From positions 682,001 through 746,000 of the forward strand of contig NZ_CP049867.1 of the NCBI RefSeq assembly GCF_011299595.1: 64,000 nucleotides of DNA, in the 5' to 3' direction. How positions within the stretch are numbered: position 1 is the stretch's first letter; each line of letters opens with the position of its first letter. Origin of the DNA: Nocardioides sp. HDW12B (GTDB lineage Bacteria; Actinomycetota; Actinomycetes; Propionibacteriales; Nocardioidaceae). Of the stretch, positions 29,366 through 38,518 are shown in pieces. The position numbers and the translations under genes are program-made. A model generated the notes under the pieces. It was given only the letters and a program-made list of their open reading frames with translations, was not told the origin of the DNA and did no database searches.

Positions 29366-30397
29366 GTGCCGTCCCCGAGGAAGCCCGTCGACGTCCCCGC
29401 CCTGGCCCGGGACCTGCGCGCCGGCGACCGTGCCGCCCTGGCCCGCGCCATCACCCTGGTCGAGTCGACCCGCCCCGACCACCGGCTCGCGACCCGGGAG
29501 CTGATGGCCGACCTCGGCGCGACCGCCGCGGAGCGCCTGGTGCCCCGGGTCGGGATCTCCGGCGTCCCCGGCGTCGGGAAGTCCACGTTCATCGAGTCCC
29601 TCGGCAGCCACCTGCTGGAGGCAGGGCTGCGCATCGGCGTGCTGGCCGTCGACCCCTCCTCGATCCGCACCGGGGGCTCGGTGCTGGGGGACAAGACCCG
29701 GATGGCCACTCTCGCCGCGGACCCGCGCGCCTTCGTGCGGCCCTCGCCGTCCGCCGGGACCCTCGGCGGCGTCGCCAAGGCGACCGCGCAGGCGATGACC
29801 GTGCTCGAGGCGGCCGGCTTCGACCTGGTCCTGGTCGAGACGGTCGGGGTGGGCCAGTCGGAGGTGACGGTGGCCGGCATGGTCGACACCTTCCTGTTCC
29901 TCACCCTCGCCCGCACCGGCGACCAGCTGCAGGGCATCAAGAAGGGCATCCTCGAGATCGCCGACGTCATCGCCGTCAACAAGGCCGACGACCGGGAGGC
30001 CGAGACCCGCGGCGCGGCCAAGGAGCTGGCCGGCGCCCTGCACTTCGTCCACCGCGGCGGTGACGGGTGGGTGCCGCCCGTGCTGACGTGCTCGGGCCTG
30101 ACCGGGGACGGCGTGCCCGAGGTCTGGGAGAAGGTGCAGGCGCACCGCGACGCCCTCGGGGCCGACGGACTGCGCGACAAGCGCGCCCGCCAGCAGCTCG
30201 ACTTCACCTGGTCGCTGGTGCGCGACGAGCTCGAGCAGCGGCTGCGGACCTCCCCGGGCGTCCGTGCGGTGCGCGAGGAGGTCCACGTGGAGGTGCGGGC
30301 CGGACGGCTGCCCGCGACCGCCGCGGCCGACCGGTTCCTGGCCGCCTTCGACGCCGACCGCGCGGACCCGGCCGACCCGGGCCCGACGGGGCACTAA
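29366..30397 (+). CDS. meaB: MeaB, GTPase chaperone of methylmalonyl-CoA mutase
   Basis: 343 aa. G3E-type P-loop GTPase of the ArgK/MeaB group, which protects and reactivates MutAB and controls cobalamin loading. GVPGVGKSTFIESLG (P-loop) near residue 70, ETVGVGQSEV (switch), and NKAD (G4). ATRELMADLGATAAERLVPR precedes the P-loop as in MeaB. The nearest mutA-mutB pair is about 2 kb upstream, with other genes between. ATG 29336 is an alternative start within the MerR gene end; the GTG at 29366 is preferred, but neither start has a strong ribosome site. Confidence 0.93.
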   Translation: MPSPRKPVDVPALARDLRAGDRAALARAITLVESTRPDHRLATRELMADLGATAAERLVPRVGISGVPGVGKSTFIESLGSHLLEAGLRIGVLAVDPSSIRTGGSVLGDKTRMATLAADPRAFVRPSPSAGTLGGVAKATAQAMTVLEAAGFDLVLVETVGVGQSEVTVAGMVDTFLFLTLARTGDQLQGIKKGILEIADVIAVNKADDREAETRGAAKELAGALHFVHRGGDGWVPPVLTCSGLTGDGVPEVWEKVQAHRDALGADGLRDKRARQQLDFTWSLVRDELEQRLRTSPGVRAVREEVHVEVRAGRLPATAAADRFLAAFDADRADPADPGPTGH

Positions 30398-30408
30398 CCT
30401 GGAGGGCG

Positions 30409-31617
30409 ATGTCTCTCCCAGCCGATCCCTCCCGTGCCATCAAGACCGCCGTCGCCTCGCTCGTCGAGGAGCTGGTGGAGTTCCGTCGCGACCTCCACCG
30501 CCACCCGGAGCTGGCCTGGGAGGAGACCCGGACCACCGAGAAGGTCGCGGAGCGGCTGGCCCGCGACGAGATCGGCGTCCAGCTGCTGCCGAAGTCGGGG
30601 CTGATCGCTGAGATCGGCACCGGTGGCCCGGTCGTGGCCCTGCGCGCCGACCTCGACGCGCTCCCCGTCGGTGACCAGACCTCCGACCCCTGGCGCAGCG
30701 GCACCGACGAGGTCGCGCACGCCTGCGGCCACGACGTCCACACCACCGCCCTGCTGGGCGCGGGCCTCGCGCTGCAGCGACTCGACCGCGAGCGGCCGCT
30801 GAGCGGTCGGGTCCGCCTGCTGTTCCAGCCCGCCGAGGAGGTCATGCCCGGCGGTGCCCTCGAGGTGATCGCCGCGGGCGGGCTCGAGGACGTGACCCAC
30901 GCCTTCGGCCTGCACTGCGACCCCTCCCTCGACGTCGGGCAGGTCGGCCTGAGGGTCGGCCCGATCACCGGCGCAGCCGACAGCCTCAGCGTCCGGCTCA
31001 CCGGTCGCGGCGGCCACACCTCCCGGCCGCACCTGACCCAGGACCTGACCTACGCGCTGGCCACCCTCGTGACCGAGCTGCCGTCCGCGCTGAGCCGCCG
31101 CCTCGACCCCCGCGCCGGCGCGAGCATGGTCTGGGGCCTGCTGCGCGCCGGGTCCGCGCGCAACGTCATCCCCGCCACCGGGGTCGCCTCCGGGACCCTG
31201 CGGATGCTGGACCCGGTCGCCTGGGCCGACGCGGAGCAGCTGGTGCGCGGACTCATCGGCCACATCGTGGCGCCGTACGGCGTGGTGGCCGACGTCGACT
31301 ACATCCGCGGCGTGCCGCCGGTCGTCAACGAGCCCCGGTCCACCGCCATCCTCGCCGACGCCGTCGAGTCGACCCTGGGTGAGGAGGGCATCGTGTCGAC
31401 CACCCAGAGCCTCGGGGGCGAGGACTTCGGGTGGTACCTCGAGCAGGTCCCCGGCGCCATGGGCCGGTTGGGCACCCGTACGCCGGGGGGCCCCACCTTC
31501 GACCTGCACCAGGGCGACCTGCGCATCGACGAGCGGGCCGTCGGGATCGGCGCCCGGGTGCTGGCCCAGGCCGCGTCCGCCGCCCTTCCCCGACCGTCCG
31601 TCGACGCCTCAGCCTGA
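30409..31617 (+). CDS. M20 family amidohydrolase
   Basis: 402 aa. Starts MSLPADPSRAIKTAV after GGAGGG at 30401-30406. M20D features: FRRDLHRHPELAWEE, VVALRADLDALPV, HACGHDVHTTALLGAG (metal His and Asp), LLFQPAEEVMPGGA (metal Glu pair), and a lid domain after VGPITGAADSLSVRLTGRGGHTSRPH. The ending SLGGEDFGWYLEQVPGAMGRLG is typical of N-acyl-amino-acid amidohydrolases such as hippurate hydrolase and AmiA1. In M. tuberculosis amiA1 and amiB1 sit next to deoD and the nucleoside cluster, as here. Confidence 0.9.
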   Translation: MSLPADPSRAIKTAVASLVEELVEFRRDLHRHPELAWEETRTTEKVAERLARDEIGVQLLPKSGLIAEIGTGGPVVALRADLDALPVGDQTSDPWRSGTDEVAHACGHDVHTTALLGAGLALQRLDRERPLSGRVRLLFQPAEEVMPGGALEVIAAGGLEDVTHAFGLHCDPSLDVGQVGLRVGPITGAADSLSVRLTGRGGHTSRPHLTQDLTYALATLVTELPSALSRRLDPRAGASMVWGLLRAGSARNVIPATGVASGTLRMLDPVAWADAEQLVRGLIGHIVAPYGVVADVDYIRGVPPVVNEPRSTAILADAVESTLGEEGIVSTTQSLGGEDFGWYLEQVPGAMGRLGTRTPGGPTFDLHQGDLRIDERAVGIGARVLAQAASAALPRPSVDASA

Positions 31618-31702
31618 GGATCTGCGGCGGCGGCACCTCACGACTGGATAACATCTCGCCGCTCCGGCGCCGCGTGGTTCGGATCACGTCCCCGCGGAGG
31701 TT

Positions 31703-31708
31703 TAGGGT
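31703..31708 (+). promoter_or_regulatory. -10 box of the BMP transport operon
   Basis: TAGGGT, with the transcript start near 31715 and a leader of about 45 nt. No clear -35 box; TTCGGA at about 31678 has 19-bp spacing. Confidence 0.35.
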
Positions 31709-31759
31709 GACCGCAAGTCACGCCCGGCCGGGCGGGCATTGCATGGAAGGGATCGACTC

Positions 31760-32875
31760 TTGCGTCGAGTCAGCACTATTTCTTCGCTCGTGGCAGCGTC
31801 CGCGCTCGTCCTCGCCGGTTGCGGCGACGGCGGCGGCGGCGGCACCGGCGGGTCCGAGTCCGGCGGCAGCTCGGAGGGCGGCTCGTCCTCGGAATCGGTC
31901 TGCGAGTCCGCGGACGGCGACGGCCCCAAGATCGGCGTCGCCTACGACGTCGGCGGTCGCGGCGACCTGTCCTTCAACGACTCCGCCTTCTCCGGCGTGG
32001 AGCAGGCCGTCGAGGAGCTCGACGCCACCTGCCAGGAGGCCGAGGCCCAGGCCAACGAGAGCGAGGCCGACCGCGAGGAGCGTCTGCGCCTGCTCGCCGA
32101 GGCCGGCTTCAACCCGATCATCGCCGTGGGCTTCGTCTACTCGCCCTCGGCCGCCAAGGTCGCCGAGGAGTACCCCGACACCGACTTCGCGGTCGTCGAC
32201 GGCTACTCCACCTTCATCACCGGCGACATGGTCGAGATCCCGAACGTCGCGGACCTCAACTTCGCCGAGGAGCAGGGCTCCTTCCTCGTCGGTGTCGCGG
32301 CGGCGCTGACCACCAAGACCGACAACGTCGGCTTCATCGGTGGCACCAACACCCCGCTGATCCAGAAGTTCGAGGCCGGCTTCAAGGCCGGTGTCGCGGA
32401 GATCGACCCGAAGATCACGGTCCAGAGCGAGTACCTCTCGCAGGGTGACCCGGTCAAGGGCTTCGAGAACCCCACCGACGGCAAGACGGTCGCCGAGGGC
32501 ATGTACGAGAAGGCCGACGTGGTCTACCACGCCGCCGGCAAGTCCGGCCTGGGCCTCTTCGACGCGGTCACCGAGGCCGGCGAGGGCAAGTACGCCATCG
32601 GCGTCGACTCAGACCAGTACCTCACCGCCGACGAGGAGCAGAAGCCCTACATCCTGACCTCGATGCTCAAGCGCATCGACGTCGCGGTGCTGGAGTACGT
32701 CACCGCCTTCGCCGAGGGCGACGCCCCCGCGGGTGTCGCGCTCTACGACCTCAAGGTCGACGGTGTCGGCTACTCGACGTCCAACGAGGAGGCCATCTCC
32801 GGCATCCAGGACCAGATCGACGAGTACGCGGAGCAGATCAAGAGCGGCGAGATCAAGGTCCCGTCCGCTCCGTGA
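31760..32875 (+). CDS. BMP family nucleoside-binding lipoprotein
   Basis: 371 aa. Signal peptide with lipobox LVLAGC (about residue 22) and a Gly/Ser-rich linker, so it is anchored outside the membrane. Basic membrane protein (PnrA-like) domain: IGVAYDVGGRGDLSFNDSAFSG, IIAVGFVYSPSAAKVAEEYP, TKTDNVGFIGGTNTPLIQKF, YHAAGKSGLGLFD and AIGVDSDQYLTA. The aromatic and Asp residues of the nucleoside pocket are conserved as seen in PnrA. Start is TTG 31760 (MRRVSTISS), nine bases after GGAAGGG. It delivers nucleosides to the ABC complex that follows. Confidence 0.92.
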   Translation: MRRVSTISSLVAASALVLAGCGDGGGGGTGGSESGGSSEGGSSSESVCESADGDGPKIGVAYDVGGRGDLSFNDSAFSGVEQAVEELDATCQEAEAQANESEADREERLRLLAEAGFNPIIAVGFVYSPSAAKVAEEYPDTDFAVVDGYSTFITGDMVEIPNVADLNFAEEQGSFLVGVAAALTTKTDNVGFIGGTNTPLIQKFEAGFKAGVAEIDPKITVQSEYLSQGDPVKGFENPTDGKTVAEGMYEKADVVYHAAGKSGLGLFDAVTEAGEGKYAIGVDSDQYLTADEEQKPYILTSMLKRIDVAVLEYVTAFAEGDAPAGVALYDLKVDGVGYSTSNEEAISGIQDQIDEYAEQIKSGEIKVPSAP

Positions 32876-32912
32876 TCGACCCCGACGGGGGACTGAAGGG
32901 CTGAATCCGGGA

Positions 32913-32944
32913 GGCCCGGTTCACGCGGTAGCGTGAGCCGGGCC
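32913..32944 (+). terminator. Terminator-like hairpin between the BMP and ATPase genes
   Basis: GGCCCGGTTCACGC (32913-32926) pairs with GCGTGAGCCGGGCC (32931-32944), one wobble, 4-nt loop, followed by TTCTGT. A 14-bp stem with a short T stretch: probably a partial terminator or RNA-end stabiliser that keeps the lipoprotein message in excess over the ATPase and permeases. Confidence 0.7.
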
Positions 32945-33003
32945 TTCTGTGTGGCACACCAGCGAGCGGCCGGCGAGCAGGCCAGGGAGCAGGGAGGACG
33001 AGC

Positions 33004-34548
33004 ATGGGCACCACCGAGTCCAGGGCACCGGCGGTCAGGCTGAGCGGCATCGGCAAGAGCTTCCCGGGGGTGCGCGCCAACTACGACGTCGACCTGACGG
33101 TCCGTCCGGGCACCGTGCACGCGCTGTGCGGCGAGAACGGCGCCGGCAAGTCCACGCTCATGAAGATCCTCTACGGCGTCCAGAAGCCCGACGAGGGCAC
33201 CATCGAGGTCGGCGGCGAGCGCGTCACCTTCTCCTCGCCCTCCGACGCCATCGAGCACGGCATCGGGATGGTGTTCCAGCACTTCCAGCTCGCCGACAAC
33301 CTGACCGTCACCGAGAACGTCGTGCTCGGGGCGGAGAAGCTGCACGGCATCGGCGACAAGGCCCGCGCCGAGATCCAGCGCATCTCCGACGCCTACGGCT
33401 TCGGCCTCGACCCCGACGAGCTGGTCGAGGACCTCGGTGTGGGGGAGCGCCAGCGGGTCGAGATCCTCAAGGTCCTCTACCGCGGCGCCAAGATCATCAT
33501 CCTCGACGAGCCGACCGCGGTGCTGGTGCCGCAGGAGGTCGACGCCCTCTTCGACAACCTCCGCGAGCTCAAGTCCGAGGGCCACACCCTCATCTTCATC
33601 TCGCACAAGCTCGACGAGGTGCTCGCCGTCTCCGACGACATCACGGTGCTGCGCCGCGGCACGACGGTCGGGACCGTCGTACCGGCCGAGACCAGCTCGC
33701 GCCAGCTGGCCGAGCTGATGGTCGGCGCCGAGCTGCCCAGCCCCAGCACCTCCGAGTCCACCGTGACCGACCGCGAGGTCCTCGAGGTCCGCGACCTGAC
33801 CGTCCACGACGCGGCGGGCCGCGTCGTGCTCAGCGACATCGACCTCGTCATCCACGCCGGCGAGGTCCTGGGCATCGCCGGGGTGGAGGGCAACGGCCAG
33901 ACCGAGCTCGTCGAGGCCGTCATCGGCCTGCTGAAGCCGTCGGCCGGCGTCGTCGAGCTCAAGGACCAGGACGTCTCGAGCTGGGGCACCCGCGAGCGCC
34001 GCGCCTTCGGGGTGGGCTACATCCCCGAGGACCGTCAGCGCCACGGGCTGCTGCTCGACGCACCGCTCTGGGAGAACCGCGTGCTCGGCCACCAGACGCG
34101 CAAGCCGTCGTCGAAGGGCAAGCTCGTCGACCGGGCGGGTGCGCGCCAGGACAGCCAGCGCATCCTCGAGCAGTACGACGTCCGCTCGCCCGGCATCGAC
34201 ACCACCGCACGCGCGCTGTCGGGCGGCAACCAGCAGAAGTTCATCGTGGGACGCGAGATGAGCGGCGAGCCCAGCCTGCTCGTCGCCGCCCACCCGACCC
34301 GCGGCGTCGACGTCGGCGCCCAGGCGGCGATCTGGGACCACATCCGCGAGGCCCGCCGCCGCGGACTGGCCGTGCTGCTGATCTCCGCCGACCTCGACGA
34401 GCTGATCGGCCTGTCTGACAGCCTCAAGGTCATCCTGCGCGGACGTCTCGTGGCCGACTTCGACCCGCGCACGGTCACCCCGTCCCTGCTCGGCTCGGCC
34501 ATGACCGGCGCCGACAGCACCGAGACCCCCCAGGGAGGCGCGGCATGA
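33004..34548 (+). CDS. ABC transporter ATPase (double), nucleoside uptake
   Basis: 514 aa with two ATPase domains in tandem, as in NupO/YufO, RbsA and MglA. Domain 1: GENGAGKSTLMK (Walker A), LGVGERQRVEILKVL (a signature that deviates from LSGGQ) and IIILDEPTAVLVP (Walker B). Domain 2: GVEGNGQTELVEAVIG (weak Walker A), ALSGGNQQKFIVGREM and a Walker B in which LLVAAHPTRGVD replaces LDEPT. The combination fits a high-affinity nucleoside importer. Gene follows the BMP lipoprotein and overlaps permease 1 (ATGA). Start ATG 33004 follows GGGAGGAC. Confidence 0.93.
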   Translation: MGTTESRAPAVRLSGIGKSFPGVRANYDVDLTVRPGTVHALCGENGAGKSTLMKILYGVQKPDEGTIEVGGERVTFSSPSDAIEHGIGMVFQHFQLADNLTVTENVVLGAEKLHGIGDKARAEIQRISDAYGFGLDPDELVEDLGVGERQRVEILKVLYRGAKIIILDEPTAVLVPQEVDALFDNLRELKSEGHTLIFISHKLDEVLAVSDDITVLRRGTTVGTVVPAETSSRQLAELMVGAELPSPSTSESTVTDREVLEVRDLTVHDAAGRVVLSDIDLVIHAGEVLGIAGVEGNGQTELVEAVIGLLKPSAGVVELKDQDVSSWGTRERRAFGVGYIPEDRQRHGLLLDAPLWENRVLGHQTRKPSSKGKLVDRAGARQDSQRILEQYDVRSPGIDTTARALSGGNQQKFIVGREMSGEPSLLVAAHPTRGVDVGAQAAIWDHIREARRRGLAVLLISADLDELIGLSDSLKVILRGRLVADFDPRTVTPSLLGSAMTGADSTETPQGGAA

Positions 34549-35642
34549 GCCGGGTCCAGCGCATCGCGCTCAGCATGGCGGCGCCGGTGCTCGCGCTGGT
34601 CGTCGCCGGCATCATCACCACGGTCGTGCTGCTCATGGCCGGCGAGGACGCCGCGCTGTTCTGGGAGACGATCCTGTCGGTCCCCGAGAGCCGCAACGTC
34701 GTCAACATCCTCAACAGCGGGTCGGTGCTCTACCTGTCGGGCCTGGCGGCCGCCATCGGGTTCCGCATGAACCTGTTCAACATCGGCGTCGAGGGCCAGT
34801 ACCGCGTCGCCACCTTCTGCGCGGCGCTCTTCGCCGCCCAGGCCTGGCTGCCCGGCTACGCCAACACCTTCGCCACCCTGCTGGTCGGCATGCTCGCCGG
34901 CGCGGCCTGGGCCGGTATCGCGGGCCTGCTGCGCGTCACGCGCGGGGTCAGCGAGGTGATCTCGACGATCATGCTCAACGCGATCGCGGTCTCGCTGATC
35001 GCCTACCTGCTGCGCGAGACCGGCTCGCGCCAGGGCCAGACCATCGTCACCGACCCGATCCCCGAGGGCAGCCGGGTGGGCGGCATCGCGCTGTTCTCCG
35101 ACTCCCAGACCGAGGTCTACGGTCTCATCGTCGTCGCGGTCGCGGCCGGCATCGTGTTCTGGTTCCTCGTCAACCGCACCGTGTTCGGCTTCAACCTGCG
35201 GGCCACGGGCATGTCGGAGTCGGCGGCCGTGGCCAGCGGCGTCAACGTCAAGCGCATGACGCTGTGGGCGATGCTCATCTCGGGTGCCCTGGCCGGACTG
35301 ATCGGCATGCCGAACCTGTTCGGCGAGTCCTACAACTTCGGCTCCACCATCCAGAGCGGCATCGGGTTCGCCGGCATCGCGGTCGCGCTGCTCGGGCGCA
35401 ACAACCCGGTCGGTGTCGCCTTCGGGGCGCTGATCTTCGCCTTCCTCAACGAGCAGGCCAACCCGCTGGGGATCCTCGCCGGCATCTCGCCCGACATCAT
35501 CCTCATCACCCAGGGCGCGGTGGTGCTGTCGGTGGTCATCGCCTACGAGGTCGTACGCCGCTACCGCCAGCGCCTCGAGCAGGGGGCCGTGGCCGACGCC
35601 TTGGACCGCGAGCGCACGAGCACGGAAGGCGCGACGGCATGA
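34545..35642 (+). CDS. ABC transporter permease 1, nucleoside uptake
   Basis: 365 aa, about ten membrane helices. Contains the BPD_transp_2 pattern (LSGLAAAIGFRMNLFNIGVEGQY, SEVISTIMLNAIAVSLIAYLL, AAVASGVNVKRMTLWAMLISG) of the NupP/YufP type. Overlaps the ATPase and the second permease genes by four bases on each side, giving a coupled operon. Confidence 0.92.
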   Translation: MSRVQRIALSMAAPVLALVVAGIITTVVLLMAGEDAALFWETILSVPESRNVVNILNSGSVLYLSGLAAAIGFRMNLFNIGVEGQYRVATFCAALFAAQAWLPGYANTFATLLVGMLAGAAWAGIAGLLRVTRGVSEVISTIMLNAIAVSLIAYLLRETGSRQGQTIVTDPIPEGSRVGGIALFSDSQTEVYGLIVVAVAAGIVFWFLVNRTVFGFNLRATGMSESAAVASGVNVKRMTLWAMLISGALAGLIGMPNLFGESYNFGSTIQSGIGFAGIAVALLGRNNPVGVAFGALIFAFLNEQANPLGILAGISPDIILITQGAVVLSVVIAYEVVRRYRQRLEQGAVADALDRERTSTEGATA

Positions 35643-36916
35643 GCACCGCCACCCGCACCCCCAGCGGCTCCGGCCCGTCGACGCGCGAGCGCAGCGGCGT
35701 GGCCGGCTTCCTGAGCTCGGTGCCGAAGGTCTGGATCTACCTCAGCGTGCTGCTGCTGGCGCTGTCGCTGGTGCGGGTGATCACCGGCGCCGACCAGATC
35801 ACCTCCGTCGGCACCCTGCGCGCGGCGCTGATCTCGGCCATGCCCATCGCGCTGGCCGGCCTCGGCGGACTTTGGTCCGAGCGGGCGGGCGTGGTGAACA
35901 TCGGCCTCGAGGGCATGATGATCCTCGGCACGCTGGGCGCTGGCTACTACGGCTTCAACTACGGCGTGTGGGCCGGTCTGATCGGGGCGGCCGTCTTCGG
36001 CGCCGTCGGCGGCCTACTGCACGCCCTGTCGACGGTGATCTTCGGTGTCGACCACATCGTGTCCGGCGTCGCGATCAACATCATCGCGCTGGGGGCCTCC
36101 GGCTTCCTGGCCGAGGCGATGTTCACCGGGCTCGAGGGCGGCGGTCCCACGCAGTCGCCGTCCTTCGACCGGGCGCCGTCCCTGACGGTTCCCGGGGTCT
36201 CCGACGTGGCGGGTGACGTCGCGGCCAAGGGCTGGTTCCTGGTGTCCGACCTGGCCGGGGTGGTCGGTGCGCTCACGACCGGGCTGTCGTCGTTCACGAT
36301 CATCGCGATCGGGCTGTTCCTGCTCACCTCGTGGGTGCTGTGGCGCACCAGTTTCGGTCTCCGCCTGCGCTCCTGCGGGGAGTCGCCGCAGGCCGCGGAG
36401 ACCCTCGGCGTCAACGTCTACCTGTACAAGTTCATCGCGGTCACCATGTCCGGCGCGCTGGCCGGCGCCGGTGGCGCCTACCTCGCGACCGTGTCCTCCT
36501 CGGGCTACCAGTCCGGGCAGACCCTCGGCTTCGGCTACATCGGCCTGGCCGCCATGATCTTCGGCAACTGGCGCCCCTCGGGCCTGTTCCTCGGAGCGCT
36601 GCTCTTCGGCTACGCCAACGCGGCCCGGCTGCGCGACGGCGGCGACTCGGTGCACGCCCTGGTCTTCATGGTCGGGGCCGCCCTGGTGGTGCTGCTGGCC
36701 TACCAGCTGTGGAAGCGGCGCTGGCTGGCGGCGGGGCTGGCGGGCTTCGGCGCGCTGCTGGCGCTGGCGGTCTACTTCGGGACCGATCGGGTGCCCAGCG
36801 ACTTCACCGAGATGACGCCCTACATCGCGACGCTGCTGGTGCTCGCGCTGGCCTCGCAGAGCCTGCGGATGCCGGCGGCCGACGGTCAGACCTACCGCCG
36901 CGGATCGGCGGGCTGA
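35639..36916 (+). CDS. ABC transporter permease 2, nucleoside uptake
   Basis: 425 aa, about ten to eleven helices. SAMPIALAGLGGLWSERAGVVNIGLEGMM and FGVDHIVSGVAINIIALG mark the NupQ/YufQ half; SGALAGAGGAYLATVSSSG is also typical. The C-terminus adds two helices not usual for the family (residues 355-425, LALAVYFGTDR...). Start ATG 35639 overlaps the stop of permease 1. Its stop is one base before cdd, so the salvage enzymes continue the operon. Confidence 0.92.
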   Translation: MSTATRTPSGSGPSTRERSGVAGFLSSVPKVWIYLSVLLLALSLVRVITGADQITSVGTLRAALISAMPIALAGLGGLWSERAGVVNIGLEGMMILGTLGAGYYGFNYGVWAGLIGAAVFGAVGGLLHALSTVIFGVDHIVSGVAINIIALGASGFLAEAMFTGLEGGGPTQSPSFDRAPSLTVPGVSDVAGDVAAKGWFLVSDLAGVVGALTTGLSSFTIIAIGLFLLTSWVLWRTSFGLRLRSCGESPQAAETLGVNVYLYKFIAVTMSGALAGAGGAYLATVSSSGYQSGQTLGFGYIGLAAMIFGNWRPSGLFLGALLFGYANAARLRDGGDSVHALVFMVGAALVVLLAYQLWKRRWLAAGLAGFGALLALAVYFGTDRVPSDFTEMTPYIATLLVLALASQSLRMPAADGQTYRRGSAG

Positions 36917-36917
36917 G

Positions 36918-37355
36918 GTGGCGTCGAAGCGCGGCGTCGACTGGCACGCCCTCACCGCGGCGGCGACCGGCGCCATGACGCACGCCTACGCGCCGTACTC
37001 GCGCTTCCCGGTGGGCGCGGCGGCCCTGGTCGACGACGGCCGGGTGGTGACCGGCTGCAACGTGGAGAACGCCTCCTACGGCCTCGGGCTGTGCGCGGAG
37101 TGCGGGCTGGTGTCGGCGCTGCACCTCAGCGGCGGCGGACTGCTCACGCACTTCGTGTGCGTCGACGGCCGCGGCGAGCTGCTGATGCCGTGCGGGCGGT
37201 GCCGCCAGCTGCTCTTCGAGAACGGCGGCCCCGACCTGCAGCTGATGCTGGGCCGGGGCGTGGTGACGATGGCCGACATGCTGCCGGACGCCTTCGGCCC
37301 GGACGCGCTGGACGCGGTGTCAGGAGAGACCGGTGCGTCCGACCACCACGCTTGA
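36918..37355 (+). CDS. cdd: Cytidine deaminase
   Basis: 145 aa, the tetrameric short form. Deaminates cytidine and deoxycytidine to uridine forms. Zinc and catalytic motifs: CNVENASYGLGLCAE (Cys, Glu) and PCGRCRQLLFE (Cys pair). Start GTG 36918, one base after the permease stop. Its last 23 bases overlap the P450 gene. Placed directly after the nucleoside importer, so it acts on the imported substrate. Confidence 0.95.
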   Translation: MASKRGVDWHALTAAATGAMTHAYAPYSRFPVGAAALVDDGRVVTGCNVENASYGLGLCAECGLVSALHLSGGGLLTHFVCVDGRGELLMPCGRCRQLLFENGGPDLQLMLGRGVVTMADMLPDAFGPDALDAVSGETGASDHHA

Positions 37356-38505
37356 CCTGACCGACCCGGACGTCGTCGCCGACCCCTACCCGCACCTCGC
37401 GGTCGAGCGGGCGCGGCACCCGGTGGCCTGGCACGAGGCGACGCAGCGCTGGCTGACCTTCGACCACCCCTCCGCAGCGGCCGTGCAGCGGGACCGCCGG
37501 CTCGGACGGCTCTGGAGCGACCGCGAGCCGGCGGCGTACCTCGAGCCGTTCAACCTCCTCCACCGCAACCAGATGATGGAGAACGAGCCGCCCGCCCACA
37601 CCCGGCTGCGCCGTCCCGTGGCGGCCGCCTTCAACCGGGGACACGTCGAGCGGCTGCGGCCCCGGGTGCGGTCGATCGCCGCCGGACTGCTCGACGCGGT
37701 CGACCCCGCCGGCTTCGACGTCGTCGCGGAGTACGCCGAGCCGTTGCCGGTGCTCGTGATCGCCGAGCTGCTCGGGGTGCCCGACGACCGCGTGACCTCG
37801 CTGCGCGACTGGTCGCAGGCGATCGTGCGGATGTACGAGCCCGCCCCCTCGTCGGGGGTGGTGGCCGCGGCCGTCTCGGCGGCCGACGACTTCGCCGCCT
37901 ACGTGCGCGCCCTGGTCGCCGAGCGGCGGGAGCGGCCGACCGACGACCTGGTCTCCGACCTCGCCGTGCGTCCGGCCGACGAGCCCGGCGGGCTCAGCGA
38001 CGACGAGATCGTGGCGTCGGTGGTGCTGCTGCTCAACGCCGGTCACGAGGCGTCGGTCAACGTGCTCGGCAACGGGCTGGTGGCGATGCTGCGGGCGGGC
38101 GCGCGCCCGGCCGCGGACGCCGTACCCCTCGCGGTGGAGGAGATGCTGCGCTTCGACTCGGCGCTGCAGCTCTTCGAGCGGACCGCGACGGAGGCGGTCG
38201 AGGTCGGCGGGGTGACCGTGGCGCCGGGGGAGCGGATCGCCGCGCTCCTGGGCGCGGCCAACCGCGACCCGGCGGTCTTCGGCGACGCCGACACCTTCGT
38301 CGTCGATCGCGACCCGAACCCGCACCTGGCGTTCGGCGTCGGGGTGCACTTCTGCCTCGGGGCGCCGCTGGCGCGCATGGAGCTGGCCGAGTCGCTGACC
38401 GCCCTGCTGGACCGCTTCCCACGGCTGCGCCCGGCCGGGGACCCGGTCTCGCGCGGGACGTTCGTGCTGCGGGGGCACCGGGCCGTCCCGGTGTCCGGCG
38501 TGTGA
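37333..38505 (+). CDS. Cytochrome P450
   Basis: 390 aa. Class I actinobacterial P450: I-helix LLNAGHEASVN (the usual Thr replaced by Ser), ExxR-like segment, and heme ligand Cys341 in FGVGVHFCLGAPLARME. No ferredoxin or reductase lies nearby. GTG start 37333 overlaps cdd by 23 bases, so translation is coupled. It sits between cytidine deaminase and thymidine phosphorylase, an unexpected place; the substrate is unknown. Confidence 0.92.
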   Translation: MRPTTTLDLTDPDVVADPYPHLAVERARHPVAWHEATQRWLTFDHPSAAAVQRDRRLGRLWSDREPAAYLEPFNLLHRNQMMENEPPAHTRLRRPVAAAFNRGHVERLRPRVRSIAAGLLDAVDPAGFDVVAEYAEPLPVLVIAELLGVPDDRVTSLRDWSQAIVRMYEPAPSSGVVAAAVSAADDFAAYVRALVAERRERPTDDLVSDLAVRPADEPGGLSDDEIVASVVLLLNAGHEASVNVLGNGLVAMLRAGARPAADAVPLAVEEMLRFDSALQLFERTATEAVEVGGVTVAPGERIAALLGAANRDPAVFGDADTFVVDRDPNPHLAFGVGVHFCLGAPLARMELAESLTALLDRFPRLRPAGDPVSRGTFVLRGHRAVPVSGV

Positions 38506-38518
38506 CAGGGTGAGCCCC

